NCBI RefSeq assembly: GCF_904061905.1
Contig: NZ_CAJFCI010000012.1
Span: 114,385 to 178,384, forward strand
DNA: 64,000 bases
Direction of reading: 5' to 3'
Source of the DNA: Zestomonas carbonaria
GTDB taxonomy: Bacteria > Pseudomonadota > Gammaproteobacteria > Pseudomonadales > Pseudomonadaceae
Shown one piece after another: positions 1-8,443 of this stretch. The position numbers were made by a program, and so were the translations under genes. How positions within the stretch are numbered: position 1 is the stretch's first letter; every line of letters starts with the position of its first letter. The notes under the pieces are model-generated. The model did not search any database, was not told the DNA's origin, and worked only from the letters and a program-made list of their open reading frames with translations.

Positions 1-1
1 C

Positions 2-85
2 TGGCTGGAGGCGATCGGCCTGCGCGACGAGACGCGGGCGTGGTTGCTGGAGCGATTGGACGAGCCGGACGGCCTGGGCCGCTGA
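2..85 (+). CDS. 3' end of an unidentified gene
   Basis: An open frame enters from the left edge and ends at TGA (83-85), giving 27 residues of a charged C-terminus that ends in GLGR. Codon use is typical of the window, and a strong hairpin follows the stop, so it looks like the true end of a gene. Too little is present to name a family. Confidence 0.55.
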   Translation, partial: WLEAIGLRDETRAWLLERLDEPDGLGR

Positions 86-94
86 GGAGGGGCT

Positions 95-119
95 GCGCAC
101 CGGCCGGGAGCCGGTGCGC
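95..119. terminator. Hairpin between convergent genes
   Basis: A perfect 10-bp stem (95-104 with 110-119) has a 5-nt loop. It lies between the converging ends of the partial gene and the glycine-zipper gene. There is no clear T-run, so terminator function is inferred from position. Confidence 0.5.
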
Positions 120-127
120 GGGTGCGA

Positions 128-595
128 TCAGTGACGGTGATGCTTGTGCTTATGCTTGTGGTGGCGGTGCTTGTACTTCGCCTTGTGGTAGTGCTTGTGC
201 CCGGCATAGCGACGGCTGTCGCGGTCGTCGTTGTAGCTCTTCATGCCGTAGTGGTTGCCCAGCGCGCCACCGGCCCCGCCGCCCAGGGCCGCGCCGATGA
301 GGCCGCCGGTGGTGCCGCCGACCTGGTTGCCGACGACGTTGCCGCCGGCCGCGCCCAGGGCGCCGCCGAGCGCCGCTTCGGTGCGGCTGCGACGATCGGC
401 GCCAACCGCGCTGCCCGCCGCGCCGCCGAGGCCCGCGCCGATGGCCGCACCGGTGCTGCCGCCGACCTGGTTGCCGACCACCGAGCCGAGTACCCCGCCC
501 AGGGCGCCGCCGACACCGGCACGGGTGTCGTTGTCAGCCATCGCCGCGCCACTGAACAGGCCCAGGGACATCAGGATTATCGAGAGACGTTTCAT
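128..595 (-). CDS. Secreted glycine-zipper protein with His/Lys-rich tail
   Basis: Predicted 155-residue exported protein. The start at 595 was chosen because it opens directly into a signal peptide (MKRLSIILMSLGLF, cleavage near AMA-D). The mature part has two related glycine-zipper blocks, each containing VVGNQVGG followed by G-x3-G patterns, separated by a short charged linker. Such segments are typical of outer-membrane or periplasmic glycine-zipper proteins that pack as transmembrane helices. The last 24 residues contain 11 His and 7 Lys, which suggests metal or polyanion binding. It is a single gene facing the end of the first gene. Function is unknown. Confidence 0.8.
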   Translation of the reverse strand: MKRLSIILMSLGLFSGAAMADNDTRAGVGGALGGVLGSVVGNQVGGSTGAAIGAGLGGAAGSAVGADRRSRTEAALGGALGAAGGNVVGNQVGGTTGGLIGAALGGGAGGALGNHYGMKSYNDDRDSRRYAGHKHYHKAKYKHRHHKHKHKHHRH

Positions 596-817
596 ACGAA
601 GGCGAACCTTGTGTTTGTGGTGATGAGGCGATCCTGTGTTCACCAAGGGGGCCTTACAAGCGCCGGCAGACGAGCGGTACAGACTTTTTTCGAAGTCTGT
701 AACCGAGTGTTTTTCAAGGGAACTTTACGGATTTCCTGACGCTCAAAGGCCGTTCGTTACAGCCTTGTAATGCCCTTTTCGATGGCTCGATGATGGCAAT
801 CGCCAGGACGCTCCGAA

Positions 818-1126
818 CGCTCTCGCAGGGTGCGCCGTGCGCACCGATGAGGGGCGGCGCAGGTGTTTCCGGCCGGGCACCATGCCGGTGCCCGGTGCGC
901 ACGACCTGGGCGGCCTCGCGTTACCCATGCAAGACATGAAGCCGCAGCTTTCGCGGCCATGGGCCGCTCCTACGGAGCCCTCTCCCCCGGCCCCTCTCCC
1001 ATGAATGGGAGAGGGGTGACGTGGTATCACCGTCGTAGGATGGGTCGAGGAGCGCAGCGACGATACCCATCGGGTTAAGAACCCCATCGGTTTACATGTA
1101 GGAGCGGCCCATGGCCGCGATAGCCA
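818..1126. repeat. REP-like palindromes in the 596-1132 gap
   Basis: The 537-bp space between two minus-strand genes holds no convincing gene. It contains a GTGCGCC/GGTGCGC palindrome (about 827-847), a second hairpin at 873-893, a perfect 11-bp stem of CCCCTCTCCCA type (991-1016) and a GTAGGAGCGGCC element (1098-1126). The same motifs recur between genes elsewhere in the window. The promoter of the glycine-zipper gene must lie in the 596-780 part. Confidence 0.7.
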
Positions 1127-1132
1127 GGATCG

Positions 1133-3442
1133 CTAGACGATCCGCCCATCGTCCCCCGCCGGTTCCAGGCGGATGGCGACGAACTTCGAGGTCGGCGTGA
1201 AGCTGCCGTCGCCGAAGCTCTCCAGCGGCACCAGCGGGTTGGTTTCCGGGTAGTAGGCCGCCGCCTGGCCGGCCGGCACGTCGAAGGCCAGCAGGGTGAA
1301 GCCGTCCACCCGCCGCTCGATCCCATCCTCCCACAGCGAACGAATGTCCACCTTCTGCCCCGGCTTGAAGCCCAGGCGCAGGATGTCCGCCTCGTTGGCG
1401 AAGATCACCCGGCGCTGGCCCTTGACCCCGCGATAGCGGTCGTCGAGGCCGTAGATGGTGGTGTTGTACTGGTCGTGGGAGCGCAGGGTCTGGAGGATCA
1501 GGTCCGGCTGTTCGGCGAGCTTCTCGTGGAGCAGCGAGGCAGGCAGAGCATTGGCCTGGAAGCGCGCCTTGCCGCCCGGCGTGCTCCACTCGCGGCGGGC
1601 CGCCGCGTTGCCCAGGTAGAAGCCGCCCGGCGCCGCCAGCCGCTGTTCGAAATCGGCGAAGCCGGGAATGGTGTCGGCGATCAGGGCGCGGATGCGTGCG
1701 TAGTCCTCGACCAGCCAGAGCCAGTCCACCGGCCAGGCGCCCAGGGTGGCGTCGGCGATGCCGGCGACGATGGCCGGTTCCGAGCGCATTTGCGTGGATA
1801 GCGGGCGCAACTGGCCGTGGGAGGCGTGCACCATGCTGAACGAGTCCTCGACGGTCACCGCCTGCTCGCCGCCGGCCTGCAGGTCGATGTCGGTGCGGCC
1901 GAGGCAGGGCAGGATCAGCGCGTCCTGGCCGTGCATCAGGTGGCTGCGGTTGAGCTTGGTGCTGATCTGCACGGTCAGCGCACAGTTGCGCAGCGCCTGG
2001 TGGGTGCGCGTGCTGTCCGGGGTGGCCTGGGCGAAGTTGCCACCGAGGCCGATGAACACCTTGCTGCGGCCGTCGAGCATGGCCTGGATGGCTTCCACCG
2101 TGTTGTGGCCGGGATGGCGCGGCGGGGCGAAGCCGAAGCGGCGCTCCAGGGCGTCGAGCAGCGCCGCCGGCGGGCGGTCGTTGATGCCGACGGTGCGGTC
2201 GCCCTGCACGTTGCTGTGGCCGCGCACCGGGCACAGGCCGGCGCCGGGCTTGCCGAGGTTGCCGCGCAGCAGCATGAGGTTGGAGATTTCCTGGATGGTC
2301 GCCACCGAATGGCGATGCTGGGTGATGCCCATGGCCCAGCACATGACCACCCGTTCGGCGTCGGCGTAGAGCCGTGCCAGTCGTTCGATGTCCACGCGGG
2401 GGAGGCCGGATTGCGCCTCGATGCCCGCCCAGTCGCTGGCCTCCACGGCGGCCAGGTAGCCGTCCAGGCCGTCGGTGTGCTCGGCGATGAAGGCATGGTC
2501 GAACACGCTGCCCGGCGCCTCGCGCTCCCATTGCAGCAGGTACTTGGCCATGCCGCGCAGCACCGCCATGTCGCCGCCGAGGGCCGGGCGGAAGTAGTGG
2601 GTGTGGGTCGGCTTGGAGCGGTTGCCGAGCATCTCGATGGTGTGCTGCGGGTTCTGGAAGCGCTCCAGGCCGCGTTCCCGCAGCGGGTTGACGCAGACCA
2701 CCCGGGCGCCTCGGGCGACCGCCTCGCGCAGCGGTTCGAGCATGCGCGGGTGGTTGGTGCCGGGGTTCTGGCCGAGCACGAAGATGGCGTCGGCCTTGTG
2801 CAGGTCGTCGAAGGTCACCGTGCCTTTGCCGACCCCGATGCTCTGCCCGAGGGCCACGCCGCTGGCCTCGTGGCACATGTTCGAGCAGTCCGGGAAGTTG
2901 TTGGTGCCGTAGGCGCGCACGAAGAGTTGGTAGAGGTAGGCCGCCTCGTTGCTGGCCCGCCCGGAGGTGTAGAACTCGGCCTGGTCGGGGCTTTCCAGGG
3001 CGCGCAGGTGCCTGGCGATCAGCGCGAAGGCGTCGTCCCAGCTCACCGGCACGTAGCGGTCGCTGGCCGGGTCGTAGCGCATCGGCTCGGTCAGCCGGCC
3101 CTGGTACTCCAGCCAGTAGTCGCTCTGCCCGCGCAGCGCGCCGACGCTGTGGCGGGCGAAGAATCCGGCGTCCACCCGGCGCTGGGTGGCTTCCCAGTTG
3201 ACCGCCTTGGCGCCGTTCTCGCAGAAGTTCACCCGGCCGCTGTCGGGCGCCTCGCCCCAGGCGCAGCCGGGGCAGTCGAAGCCGCCGTGCTGGTTGGTCT
3301 TGAGCAGGGTGCGGATGTTCTTCAGCGCGTTGTCGCTCTCCAGCCAGTGGCGGGTCACGCTGCGCAACGCGCCCCAGCCGCCGGCGGGCCCCTGGTAAGG
3401 CTTGAAGCGGCGCGTCGGGTGTTCGTGGATGCGGTGGGTCAT
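1133..3442 (-). CDS. FdhF/YdeP-family molybdopterin oxidoreductase
   Basis: A 769-residue molybdopterin-guanine-dinucleotide oxidoreductase related to the formate dehydrogenase alpha subunit, closest in size and motifs to E. coli YdeP (759 aa) and PAO1 PA5181. Near the N-terminus is CPGCAW (about residues 57-62) and later SNMCHEASG, as in the YdeP group; the body has the usual Mo-pterin-binding folds and the C-terminal MGD-binding barrel. The ATG at 3442 overlaps the fdhD stop by 4 bp, so the two are translationally coupled; FdhD normally delivers sulfur to such enzymes. The physiological substrate of YdeP-type proteins is not established, so formate is only a guess. Confidence 0.88.
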   Translation of the reverse strand: MTHRIHEHPTRRFKPYQGPAGGWGALRSVTRHWLESDNALKNIRTLLKTNQHGGFDCPGCAWGEAPDSGRVNFCENGAKAVNWEATQRRVDAGFFARHSVGALRGQSDYWLEYQGRLTEPMRYDPASDRYVPVSWDDAFALIARHLRALESPDQAEFYTSGRASNEAAYLYQLFVRAYGTNNFPDCSNMCHEASGVALGQSIGVGKGTVTFDDLHKADAIFVLGQNPGTNHPRMLEPLREAVARGARVVCVNPLRERGLERFQNPQHTIEMLGNRSKPTHTHYFRPALGGDMAVLRGMAKYLLQWEREAPGSVFDHAFIAEHTDGLDGYLAAVEASDWAGIEAQSGLPRVDIERLARLYADAERVVMCWAMGITQHRHSVATIQEISNLMLLRGNLGKPGAGLCPVRGHSNVQGDRTVGINDRPPAALLDALERRFGFAPPRHPGHNTVEAIQAMLDGRSKVFIGLGGNFAQATPDSTRTHQALRNCALTVQISTKLNRSHLMHGQDALILPCLGRTDIDLQAGGEQAVTVEDSFSMVHASHGQLRPLSTQMRSEPAIVAGIADATLGAWPVDWLWLVEDYARIRALIADTIPGFADFEQRLAAPGGFYLGNAAARREWSTPGGKARFQANALPASLLHEKLAEQPDLILQTLRSHDQYNTTIYGLDDRYRGVKGQRRVIFANEADILRLGFKPGQKVDIRSLWEDGIERRVDGFTLLAFDVPAGQAAAYYPETNPLVPLESFGDGSFTPTSKFVAIRLEPAGDDGRIV

Positions 3443-4281
3443 GCGGGGAACTCCGGGCTGTACACGCGCGGAGCGGCGTGTTGCGGCAGGTGGATCAGGT
3501 TGAGGTGATGGCGGCGTGCCCATTGCACGGCCAGGCCGGTGGGCGACGAGAGGCTGACCAGGGTGTGGATGCCGGCGCGCAGCACCTTGTGGATCAACTC
3601 CAGGCTGCAGCGGCTGGTGACGATGACCAGGCCGCCGTCGAGCGGCTGGCGCTGGCGCAGCAGGGCGCCGATCAGCTTGTCGAGGGCGTTGTGGCGGCCG
3701 ATGTCCTCGCGGGCCAGGCGCAGTTCGCCGTGGCCGTCCATGAACAGCGCCGCGTGCACCGCGCCGCAGTGCTGGCCGAGGGTCTGCCAGGCCGCGATGC
3801 GCTGGCGCAGGTCGTCCAGCCATTCGACCGGCGGCAGGGGCGCCTGGGCCAGCGTCGGCAGGCTGGGCAGCGCCTGTTCCAGCGCCTCGACGCCGCACAG
3901 TCCGCAGCCGCTGCTGCCGGCCAGTTGGCGGCGCTGCTGCTTGAGGCGCCAGAAGGCGCGGTTGCTGATCTTCACTTCCGCACGACGGGCGGCGTCGGTG
4001 CCTTGCAGGCGGATGTCATAGATGTCGTCGATGGAGTCGACGATGCCGCTGCCAAGGCTGAAGCCGACCACGAAATCTTCCAGATCGGCGGGCGACACCA
4101 GCATCACCGCCTGGCTCACGCCGTTGAAGGCGACGGCCAGGGCGGCTTCTTCCGCCAGCTCGGCGTCTGCCCGCTGGTTCCTGGCTGTTTCGAGGTACTG
4201 GTAGGTGGAGCTGGCCTCCGCCAGTTCGGTGGCGAGACGGCTATCCGCCAGATCCGGGCGGGGCTGGTGCAAGGCAGGCAT
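3439..4281 (-). CDS. fdhD: FdhD sulfurtransferase for formate dehydrogenase maturation
   Basis: A 280-residue FdhD homologue. FdhD moves sulfur from IscS to the molybdenum cofactor of formate dehydrogenases in the cytoplasm. The conserved C-x2-C pair is seen in SGCGLCG (Cys126 and Cys129), and the C-terminal half has the family motif EDIGRHNALDK. It is the first gene of a two-gene operon with the FdhF-like enzyme, overlapping it by ATGA, which links it to that partner. The promoter should lie in the 102-bp space before the LysR gene, but no clear box was found. Confidence 0.93.
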   Translation of the reverse strand: MPALHQPRPDLADSRLATELAEASSTYQYLETARNQRADAELAEEAALAVAFNGVSQAVMLVSPADLEDFVVGFSLGSGIVDSIDDIYDIRLQGTDAARRAEVKISNRAFWRLKQQRRQLAGSSGCGLCGVEALEQALPSLPTLAQAPLPPVEWLDDLRQRIAAWQTLGQHCGAVHAALFMDGHGELRLAREDIGRHNALDKLIGALLRQRQPLDGGLVIVTSRCSLELIHKVLRAGIHTLVSLSSPTGLAVQWARRHHLNLIHLPQHAAPRVYSPEFPA

Positions 4282-4383
4282 GGCAAAGTACCGTTGGTGC
4301 TTTTTTGACCAGCCTAGGCCTCGCGGAGGGTCACGTCTAATCGCGTGTTTCGATGTTGTTATAGATGCTGTCGATGAGCAGTC

Positions 4384-5259
4384 CTAGGCGTCTTCTCCCA
4401 GCTCGGCGAAACAGGCTTCGGCCAGCGCCGAGCGTGGTTCGCCACGGCGCATGATCAGGCCGAGCGGCGCCAGGGTGTGGGCGTCCTCGATGGGTTGCAG
4501 GCGCAGGTGCTCGCCCAGTTCCAGCCCGCTGGGCAGCGGCATCACCGCGCAGCACAGGCCGCCCTGCACGGCTTGCAGGAGCTGGTGCACGGCGTCGGTT
4601 TCCAGCAGCGGGGTCGGCAGCAGGCCACGACTGCGGAAGGCGTGGTCGATCGACTGGCGGAAGTGCATGCCGCTGCTGAGCAGGCCGAGGGGCAGTTCGA
4701 CCAGCGCTTCCCAGCGCAGCGGCTCGGCGTCGAAGTGGAAATGGCGCCGGTCGTGGAGCAGGCCCATGTGCGTCTCGCAGAGCGGCCGGGATTCGAAATG
4801 CTCGGCGTCCAGGCGATCCAGGTAGGAGAGGCCGATATCCAGGCGGTTGCTCGCCAGTTGTTCGAGGATCTGCCCGGAGCTGAGCGACGAGAGCACGAAG
4901 CGCAGGTGCGGATGGCGGTTGTGCAGGCGTCGCAGCAGTGGCACCGGGTCGAAGCTGGACAGCGGCACCACGCCCAGGCGCAGGGTGCCGCTGAGGCTGC
5001 CGCGACAGGCCGCCGCCTCGGCGTACAGGCCGTCGTGGGCGGCCAGCAGGGTGCGCGCCCAGGCCAGCACCCGCTCGCCGGCCTCGGTGAAGCCTTCGAA
5101 ACGCTGGCCACGGCGGACCAGTGGCAACTCCAGTTCGTCTTCCAGGTTGCGCAGGCGCATCGACAGGGTCGGCTGGGTGACGTGGCAGCGCGCCGCCGCC
5201 TGGCTGAAGTGGCGGGTCTCGTCGAGGGCGATGAGGAATTTAAGTTGCTTGATATCCAT
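4384..5259 (-). CDS. LysR-family transcriptional regulator
   Basis: A 291-residue LysR protein. The N-terminal winged helix-turn-helix (residues 1-60, MDIKQLKFLIALDETRHF, then AAARCHVTQPTLSMRLRNLE) is followed by a periplasmic-binding-protein-like effector domain. The ATG at 5259 is chosen because the domain starts there; longer upstream readings lack conserved sequence. It lies upstream of fdhD-fdhF on the same strand and diverges from the LysM gene, matching PA5179 of PAO1. It may regulate either neighbour; target and effector are unknown. Confidence 0.88.
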   Translation of the reverse strand: MDIKQLKFLIALDETRHFSQAAARCHVTQPTLSMRLRNLEDELELPLVRRGQRFEGFTEAGERVLAWARTLLAAHDGLYAEAAACRGSLSGTLRLGVVPLSSFDPVPLLRRLHNRHPHLRFVLSSLSSGQILEQLASNRLDIGLSYLDRLDAEHFESRPLCETHMGLLHDRRHFHFDAEPLRWEALVELPLGLLSSGMHFRQSIDHAFRSRGLLPTPLLETDAVHQLLQAVQGGLCCAVMPLPSGLELGEHLRLQPIEDAHTLAPLGLIMRRGEPRSALAEACFAELGEDA

Positions 5260-5513
5260 GGGCCGCTCCGGGCAGCGAAGTGTCGGCGATTCTAGCGCGG
5301 AGCGGACGACGGGGCGGACGTCCTCGAAAAACGGACGGAAGGGCTGCGGTCCGGGAAACCTGGTGCGGCATGGTGAACTTATGGCCACCACTGGTGTCGA
5401 CTCTGCCGTGTCGGCTGAGGACGGATCGCCGAATCTGGAGCACTGTCTAGACTCAGCAGGCTGGCGTCCCGTTCGAGAGGACGCTGTCGGATATTCACAG
5501 GGAGAAAACCGAT

Positions 5514-5951
5514 ATGAGCATCTTTGCGTTCGTGAAGGAAGCGGGTGAAAAACTTTGGGACACGCTGGTGGGCAACGAGGCCAAGGCAGCGGAATCGCTC
5601 AAGGATCACGTGGCCAAGGTCGGCCTGGGCAACCCGAACATCCAGGTGTCGGTGGAAGGTGACAAGGTGATCGCCGCCGGTGAGGTGGCCAGTCAGGAAG
5701 AGAAGGAAAAGATTCTCCTCGCCCTGGGCAACGTGTCTGGTGTCGGTGAAGTCGAGGATCGCATCACGGTGGCCACCCCGGCGCCGGAAGCGCGTTTCGT
5801 CACGGTGAAAAAGGGCGACACCCTGAGTGCCATCGCCAAGGCCGAGTACGGCAACGCCAACCTGTACATGAAGATCTTCGAGGCCAACAAGCCGATGCTC
5901 AGCCACCCGGACAAGATCTATCCGGGGCAGGTTCTGCGCATTCCCGAGTAA
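5514..5951 (+). CDS. kbp: BON-LysM protein, Kbp/YgaU type
   Basis: A 145-residue protein with a BON domain (about residues 22-90) and a C-terminal LysM domain (about 94-145, FVTVKKGDTLSAIAKAEYG to VLRIPE). Size and architecture match E. coli Kbp (YgaU, 149 aa), a potassium-binding protein, and the Pseudomonas protein annotated LysM. No signal peptide is visible, as in Kbp, so a cytoplasmic role is likely. A GGGAGAAAA ribosome-binding region precedes the ATG. It is monocistronic with its own terminator. Confidence 0.9.
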   Translation: MSIFAFVKEAGEKLWDTLVGNEAKAAESLKDHVAKVGLGNPNIQVSVEGDKVIAAGEVASQEEKEKILLALGNVSGVGEVEDRITVATPAPEARFVTVKKGDTLSAIAKAEYGNANLYMKIFEANKPMLSHPDKIYPGQVLRIPE

Positions 5952-5963
5952 GCGTTACCCTGC

Positions 5964-6008
5964 GCAGCCCAGGTGCGATTCCGGATCGCATCCGGGCTGC
6001 GTCGTTTT
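5964..6008 (+). terminator. Rho-independent terminator of kbp
   Basis: GCAGCCC (5964-5970) pairs with GGGCTGC (5994-6000), with an inner GCGAT/ATCGC stem, followed by GTCGTTTTT. It is placed 12 nt after the kbp stop. Confidence 0.85.
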
Positions 6009-6009
6009 T

Positions 6010-6037
6010 CTGGTTCCCCGCGAACGCGGGGAACCAG
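6010..6037. repeat. 28-bp perfect palindromic element (CTGG family)
   Basis: A 12-bp perfect stem around GAAC, with outer arms CTGGTTCC/GGAACCAG and core CCCCGC-GAAC-GCGGGG. A near-identical element is at 57742-57769, and the core recurs in every unit of the 8.4-9.4 kb array. This indicates a dispersed REP-type family. Confidence 0.8.
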
Positions 6038-6103
6038 CAACCAAGCAAAACCCGTAGGGTGGAAAACCGCGAAGCGTTTTCCACCAGCCGGCCACGCGAC
6101 CCG

Positions 6104-6766
6104 TCAAAGCCCCGCCAGCAGCTCCCGGTAATCCGCCAGGGCCGCGAACTCCCCGGTGTCCTTCGGCCCCTTGCGGCTGTCCGGCTCGTGCACCGCGAGC
6201 AGGTGCGCGACACCGAACCGCCCGGCGCTGCGCAGGATCGGCAGGCTGTCGTCGATGAACAGGCTGCGTGCCGGGTCGAAGCCGAAGTCCTGTTGCAGGG
6301 CGAACCAGAACTGCTGGTCCTCCTTGGGGAAGCCGTAGTCATGGGAGCTGATCAGGCGGTCGAAGTACGGCGCCAGCTCGACCCGTTCCAGTTTCAGCGA
6401 CAGCGAGTCGCGGTGCGCGTTGGTGATCAGCGCCACGCGCTTGCCGGCGCGGCGCAGGGCGGCGAGGAAGGTGTCGGCGTCTTGGCGCAGGCTGATCAGT
6501 TCGGCCACTTCGCGCTTGAGGTCGCGGATCGACAGGCGCAGTTCGCGACTCCAGAAGTCCGTGCAGTACCAGTTCAGGGTGCCGGCGTGGTCGCGGAACA
6601 GCGGCAGCAGCTCGGCATCGGCCTGCGCGCGGGTGATGCCGTGGTGTTCGGCGTAGCGCTGCGGCAGGTGTTCGAGCCAGAAATGGTTGTCGAAATGCAG
6701 GTCGAGCAGGGTGCCGTCCATGTCGAGCAGCACGGTGTCGATAGCGGGCCAGGGTAGTGTCGGCAC
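6104..6766 (-). CDS. yrfG: HAD-family GMP/IMP nucleotidase, YrfG type
   Basis: A 220-residue haloacid-dehalogenase-superfamily phosphatase, the size of E. coli YrfG (222 aa), which dephosphorylates purine nucleotides. Motif I is LLDMDGTLLD near residue 15, motif II is ALITNAHR, and the distal motifs are FPKEDQQFW and FIDDSLPIL. The start is a GTG at 6766 (reading VPTLPWPAIDTV), since no ATG lies close upstream and longer readings run into a REP palindrome. It is monocistronic; in PAO1 the orthologue is PA5177. Confidence 0.85.
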   Translation of the reverse strand: MPTLPWPAIDTVLLDMDGTLLDLHFDNHFWLEHLPQRYAEHHGITRAQADAELLPLFRDHAGTLNWYCTDFWSRELRLSIRDLKREVAELISLRQDADTFLAALRRAGKRVALITNAHRDSLSLKLERVELAPYFDRLISSHDYGFPKEDQQFWFALQQDFGFDPARSLFIDDSLPILRSAGRFGVAHLLAVHEPDSRKGPKDTGEFAALADYRELLAGL

Positions 6767-6836
6767 GGTGTGTATCCTGGGGCGGTCAAGACGATAGAAG
6801 CGTTGGAGGCTGGACGAAACAGGCGGTCTTGCCGTG

Positions 6837-6934
6837 GTAGGGTGCGCCGTGCGCACCGACCGGGGGCCCGCACTGACGTTCCGGCGAGACACCCCGCCAG
6901 CGCCAGGGTGAACGGTGCGCACGGCGCACCCTAC
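6837..6934. repeat. Inverted pair of GTAGGGTGCGCC elements
   Basis: Two perfect 22-bp inverted arms (6837-6858 and 6913-6934) flank about 54 bp of spacer, between the divergent yrfG and nudE genes. Each arm is itself partly palindromic. The same pair occurs at 16745-16842 and single copies occur near 827, 29131 and 54869, so this is a REP-like family that moves as inverted pairs. Confidence 0.8.
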
Positions 6935-7014
6935 GTGAGGGATGAGAGCGGCGAACGCTCCAGCCTCAAAGCCGGGGTATGATAACCCGCCAGCTCAAGC
7001 CACGGAGTCTTCCC

Positions 7015-7581
7015 ATGCGTCAGAAACCCACAGTGCTCGGTCGCGAAGTCGTGGCGAAGAGCCGCCTGTTCACCGTCGAGGAGCTGCAACTGCGTTTCGC
7101 CAACGGAGTCGAGCGGACCTACGAGCGGCTGGCCAACCGGGGCAGCGGCTATGGCGCGGTGATGGTGGTGGCGCTGGCCGACGCCGAGCACGCGCTGCTG
7201 GTGGAGGAATACTGCGCGGGGACCGACGATTACCAACTGTCGCTGCCCAAGGGGCTGATCGAGCCCGGCGAGGACGTGCTGGTCGCCGCCAACCGCGAGT
7301 TGAAGGAAGAAGCCGGGTTCGGCGCGCGGCAACTGGAGCACCTCACCGAGCTGAGCCTGTCGCCCGGATACATGAGCCAGCGCATCCAGGTGGTGCTGGC
7401 CCGCGACCTGTACGAAGAGCGCCTGCCCGGCGACGAGCCGGAGCCGATGCGGGTGGACAAGGTCAACCTGCGCGAGCTGTCGAGCCTGGCCCAGCATCCG
7501 CAGTTCAGCGAAGGACGCGCGCTGGCTGCCTTGTACCTGGCGCGCGACCTGCTCAGCCAGCGTGGGGAGTTCGTACTGTGA
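7015..7581 (+). CDS. nudE: ADP compounds hydrolase NudE
   Basis: A 188-residue Nudix hydrolase. NudE cleaves ADP-ribose, NADH, Ap3A and similar ADP derivatives. The Nudix box is complete from GLIEPGED to RELKEEAG (G-x5-E-x7-REL-x-EE-x-G), near residues 79-100. The ATG at 7015 follows GGAG at suitable distance; an in-frame ATG 12 codons upstream has no ribosome-binding site. It overlaps cysQ by 4 bp, matching the nudE-cysQ pair of other gammaproteobacteria, and may help clear adenosine nucleotides linked to sulfate assimilation. Confidence 0.92.
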   Translation: MRQKPTVLGREVVAKSRLFTVEELQLRFANGVERTYERLANRGSGYGAVMVVALADAEHALLVEEYCAGTDDYQLSLPKGLIEPGEDVLVAANRELKEEAGFGARQLEHLTELSLSPGYMSQRIQVVLARDLYEERLPGDEPEPMRVDKVNLRELSSLAQHPQFSEGRALAALYLARDLLSQRGEFVL

Positions 7582-8399
7582 GCCATCCGCTGCTGCCTGC
7601 CGTGATCGATCTGGTGCGCGCCGCCGGCGCCTCCGCCTTGCCGTACTGGCGCGCCGATGTGGAGGTGATCGAGAAGTCCGATGCTTCGCCGGTCACCGCT
7701 GCCGACCTGGCCGCCCATCGGGTGCTGGCCGAGGGGCTGGCGGCGCTCGACCCAGCCATCCCGGTGCTGTCCGAGGAGGACAGCCAGATCCCGCTGGCCG
7801 AGCGCGCGACCTGGGAGCGCTGGTGGCTGGTCGATCCGTTGGACGGCACCAAGGAGTTCATCGCCGGCAGCGAGGAGTTCACCGTGAACGTCGCGCTGAT
7901 CGAGCGCGGGCGGGTGCTGTTCGGCGTGGTAGGGCAACCGACCAACGGTCGCTGCTATTACGGCGGCGCCGGCCTGGGCGCCTGGCGCAGCGGGGCGGCC
8001 GGCGCGGCCGAGCCGATCGGCGTACGCGACACCCCGGACGGGGTGCTCACCGTGGTGGCCAGCCGGCGTCATTCCAGCCCGGCCCAGGAGAACCTGCTGG
8101 CCGGCCTGAGCCATCATCTGGGCGACCTGGAGCTGGCGAACATCGGCAGCTCGCTGAAGTTCTGCCTGCTCGCCGAGGGCGAGGCCGACTGCTATCCGCG
8201 CCTGGCGCCGACCTCACAGTGGGATACCGCGGCGGCCCAGGGCGTGCTGGAAGGAGCGGGCGGCGAGGTGCTGGATATCCATGGCGCGCCACTGACCTAT
8301 GCGGCGCGCGAGACCTACCTCAATCCCTGGTTCCTCGCCCTGCCGGCCGGGGCGGCCTGGCGTGACGAGTTGCTGCGCCTGGCGCGGGAGCTGGCGTGA
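7578..8399 (+). CDS. cysQ: 3'(2'),5'-bisphosphate nucleotidase CysQ
   Basis: A 273-residue inositol-monophosphatase-fold enzyme that converts 3'-phosphoadenosine 5'-phosphate to AMP, preventing its build-up during sulfate assimilation. Metal-binding motifs are visible: SEEDS (metal site 1), DPLDGTKEF (site 2), and WDTAAAQGVLEGAGG near the C-terminus. The start is GTG at 7578, whose TG forms part of the nudE stop, so translation is coupled. The gene ends just before the large repeat array. Confidence 0.93.
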   Translation: MSHPLLPAVIDLVRAAGASALPYWRADVEVIEKSDASPVTAADLAAHRVLAEGLAALDPAIPVLSEEDSQIPLAERATWERWWLVDPLDGTKEFIAGSEEFTVNVALIERGRVLFGVVGQPTNGRCYYGGAGLGAWRSGAAGAAEPIGVRDTPDGVLTVVASRRHSSPAQENLLAGLSHHLGDLELANIGSSLKFCLLAEGEADCYPRLAPTSQWDTAAAQGVLEGAGGEVLDIHGAPLTYAARETYLNPWFLALPAGAAWRDELLRLARELA

Positions 8400-8443
8400 T
8401 TTGCCCTGGTGGGCTGAAGCCCACCCTACGGAGCTTGGATTAC

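Noticed and set aside
1817..3508. A 563-codon open frame on the plus strand opposite the molybdoenzyme gene
   Set aside because: High GC leaves long antisense frames open. The minus-strand frame has clear family motifs, while this one is Val/Ala/Gly/His-rich without any.
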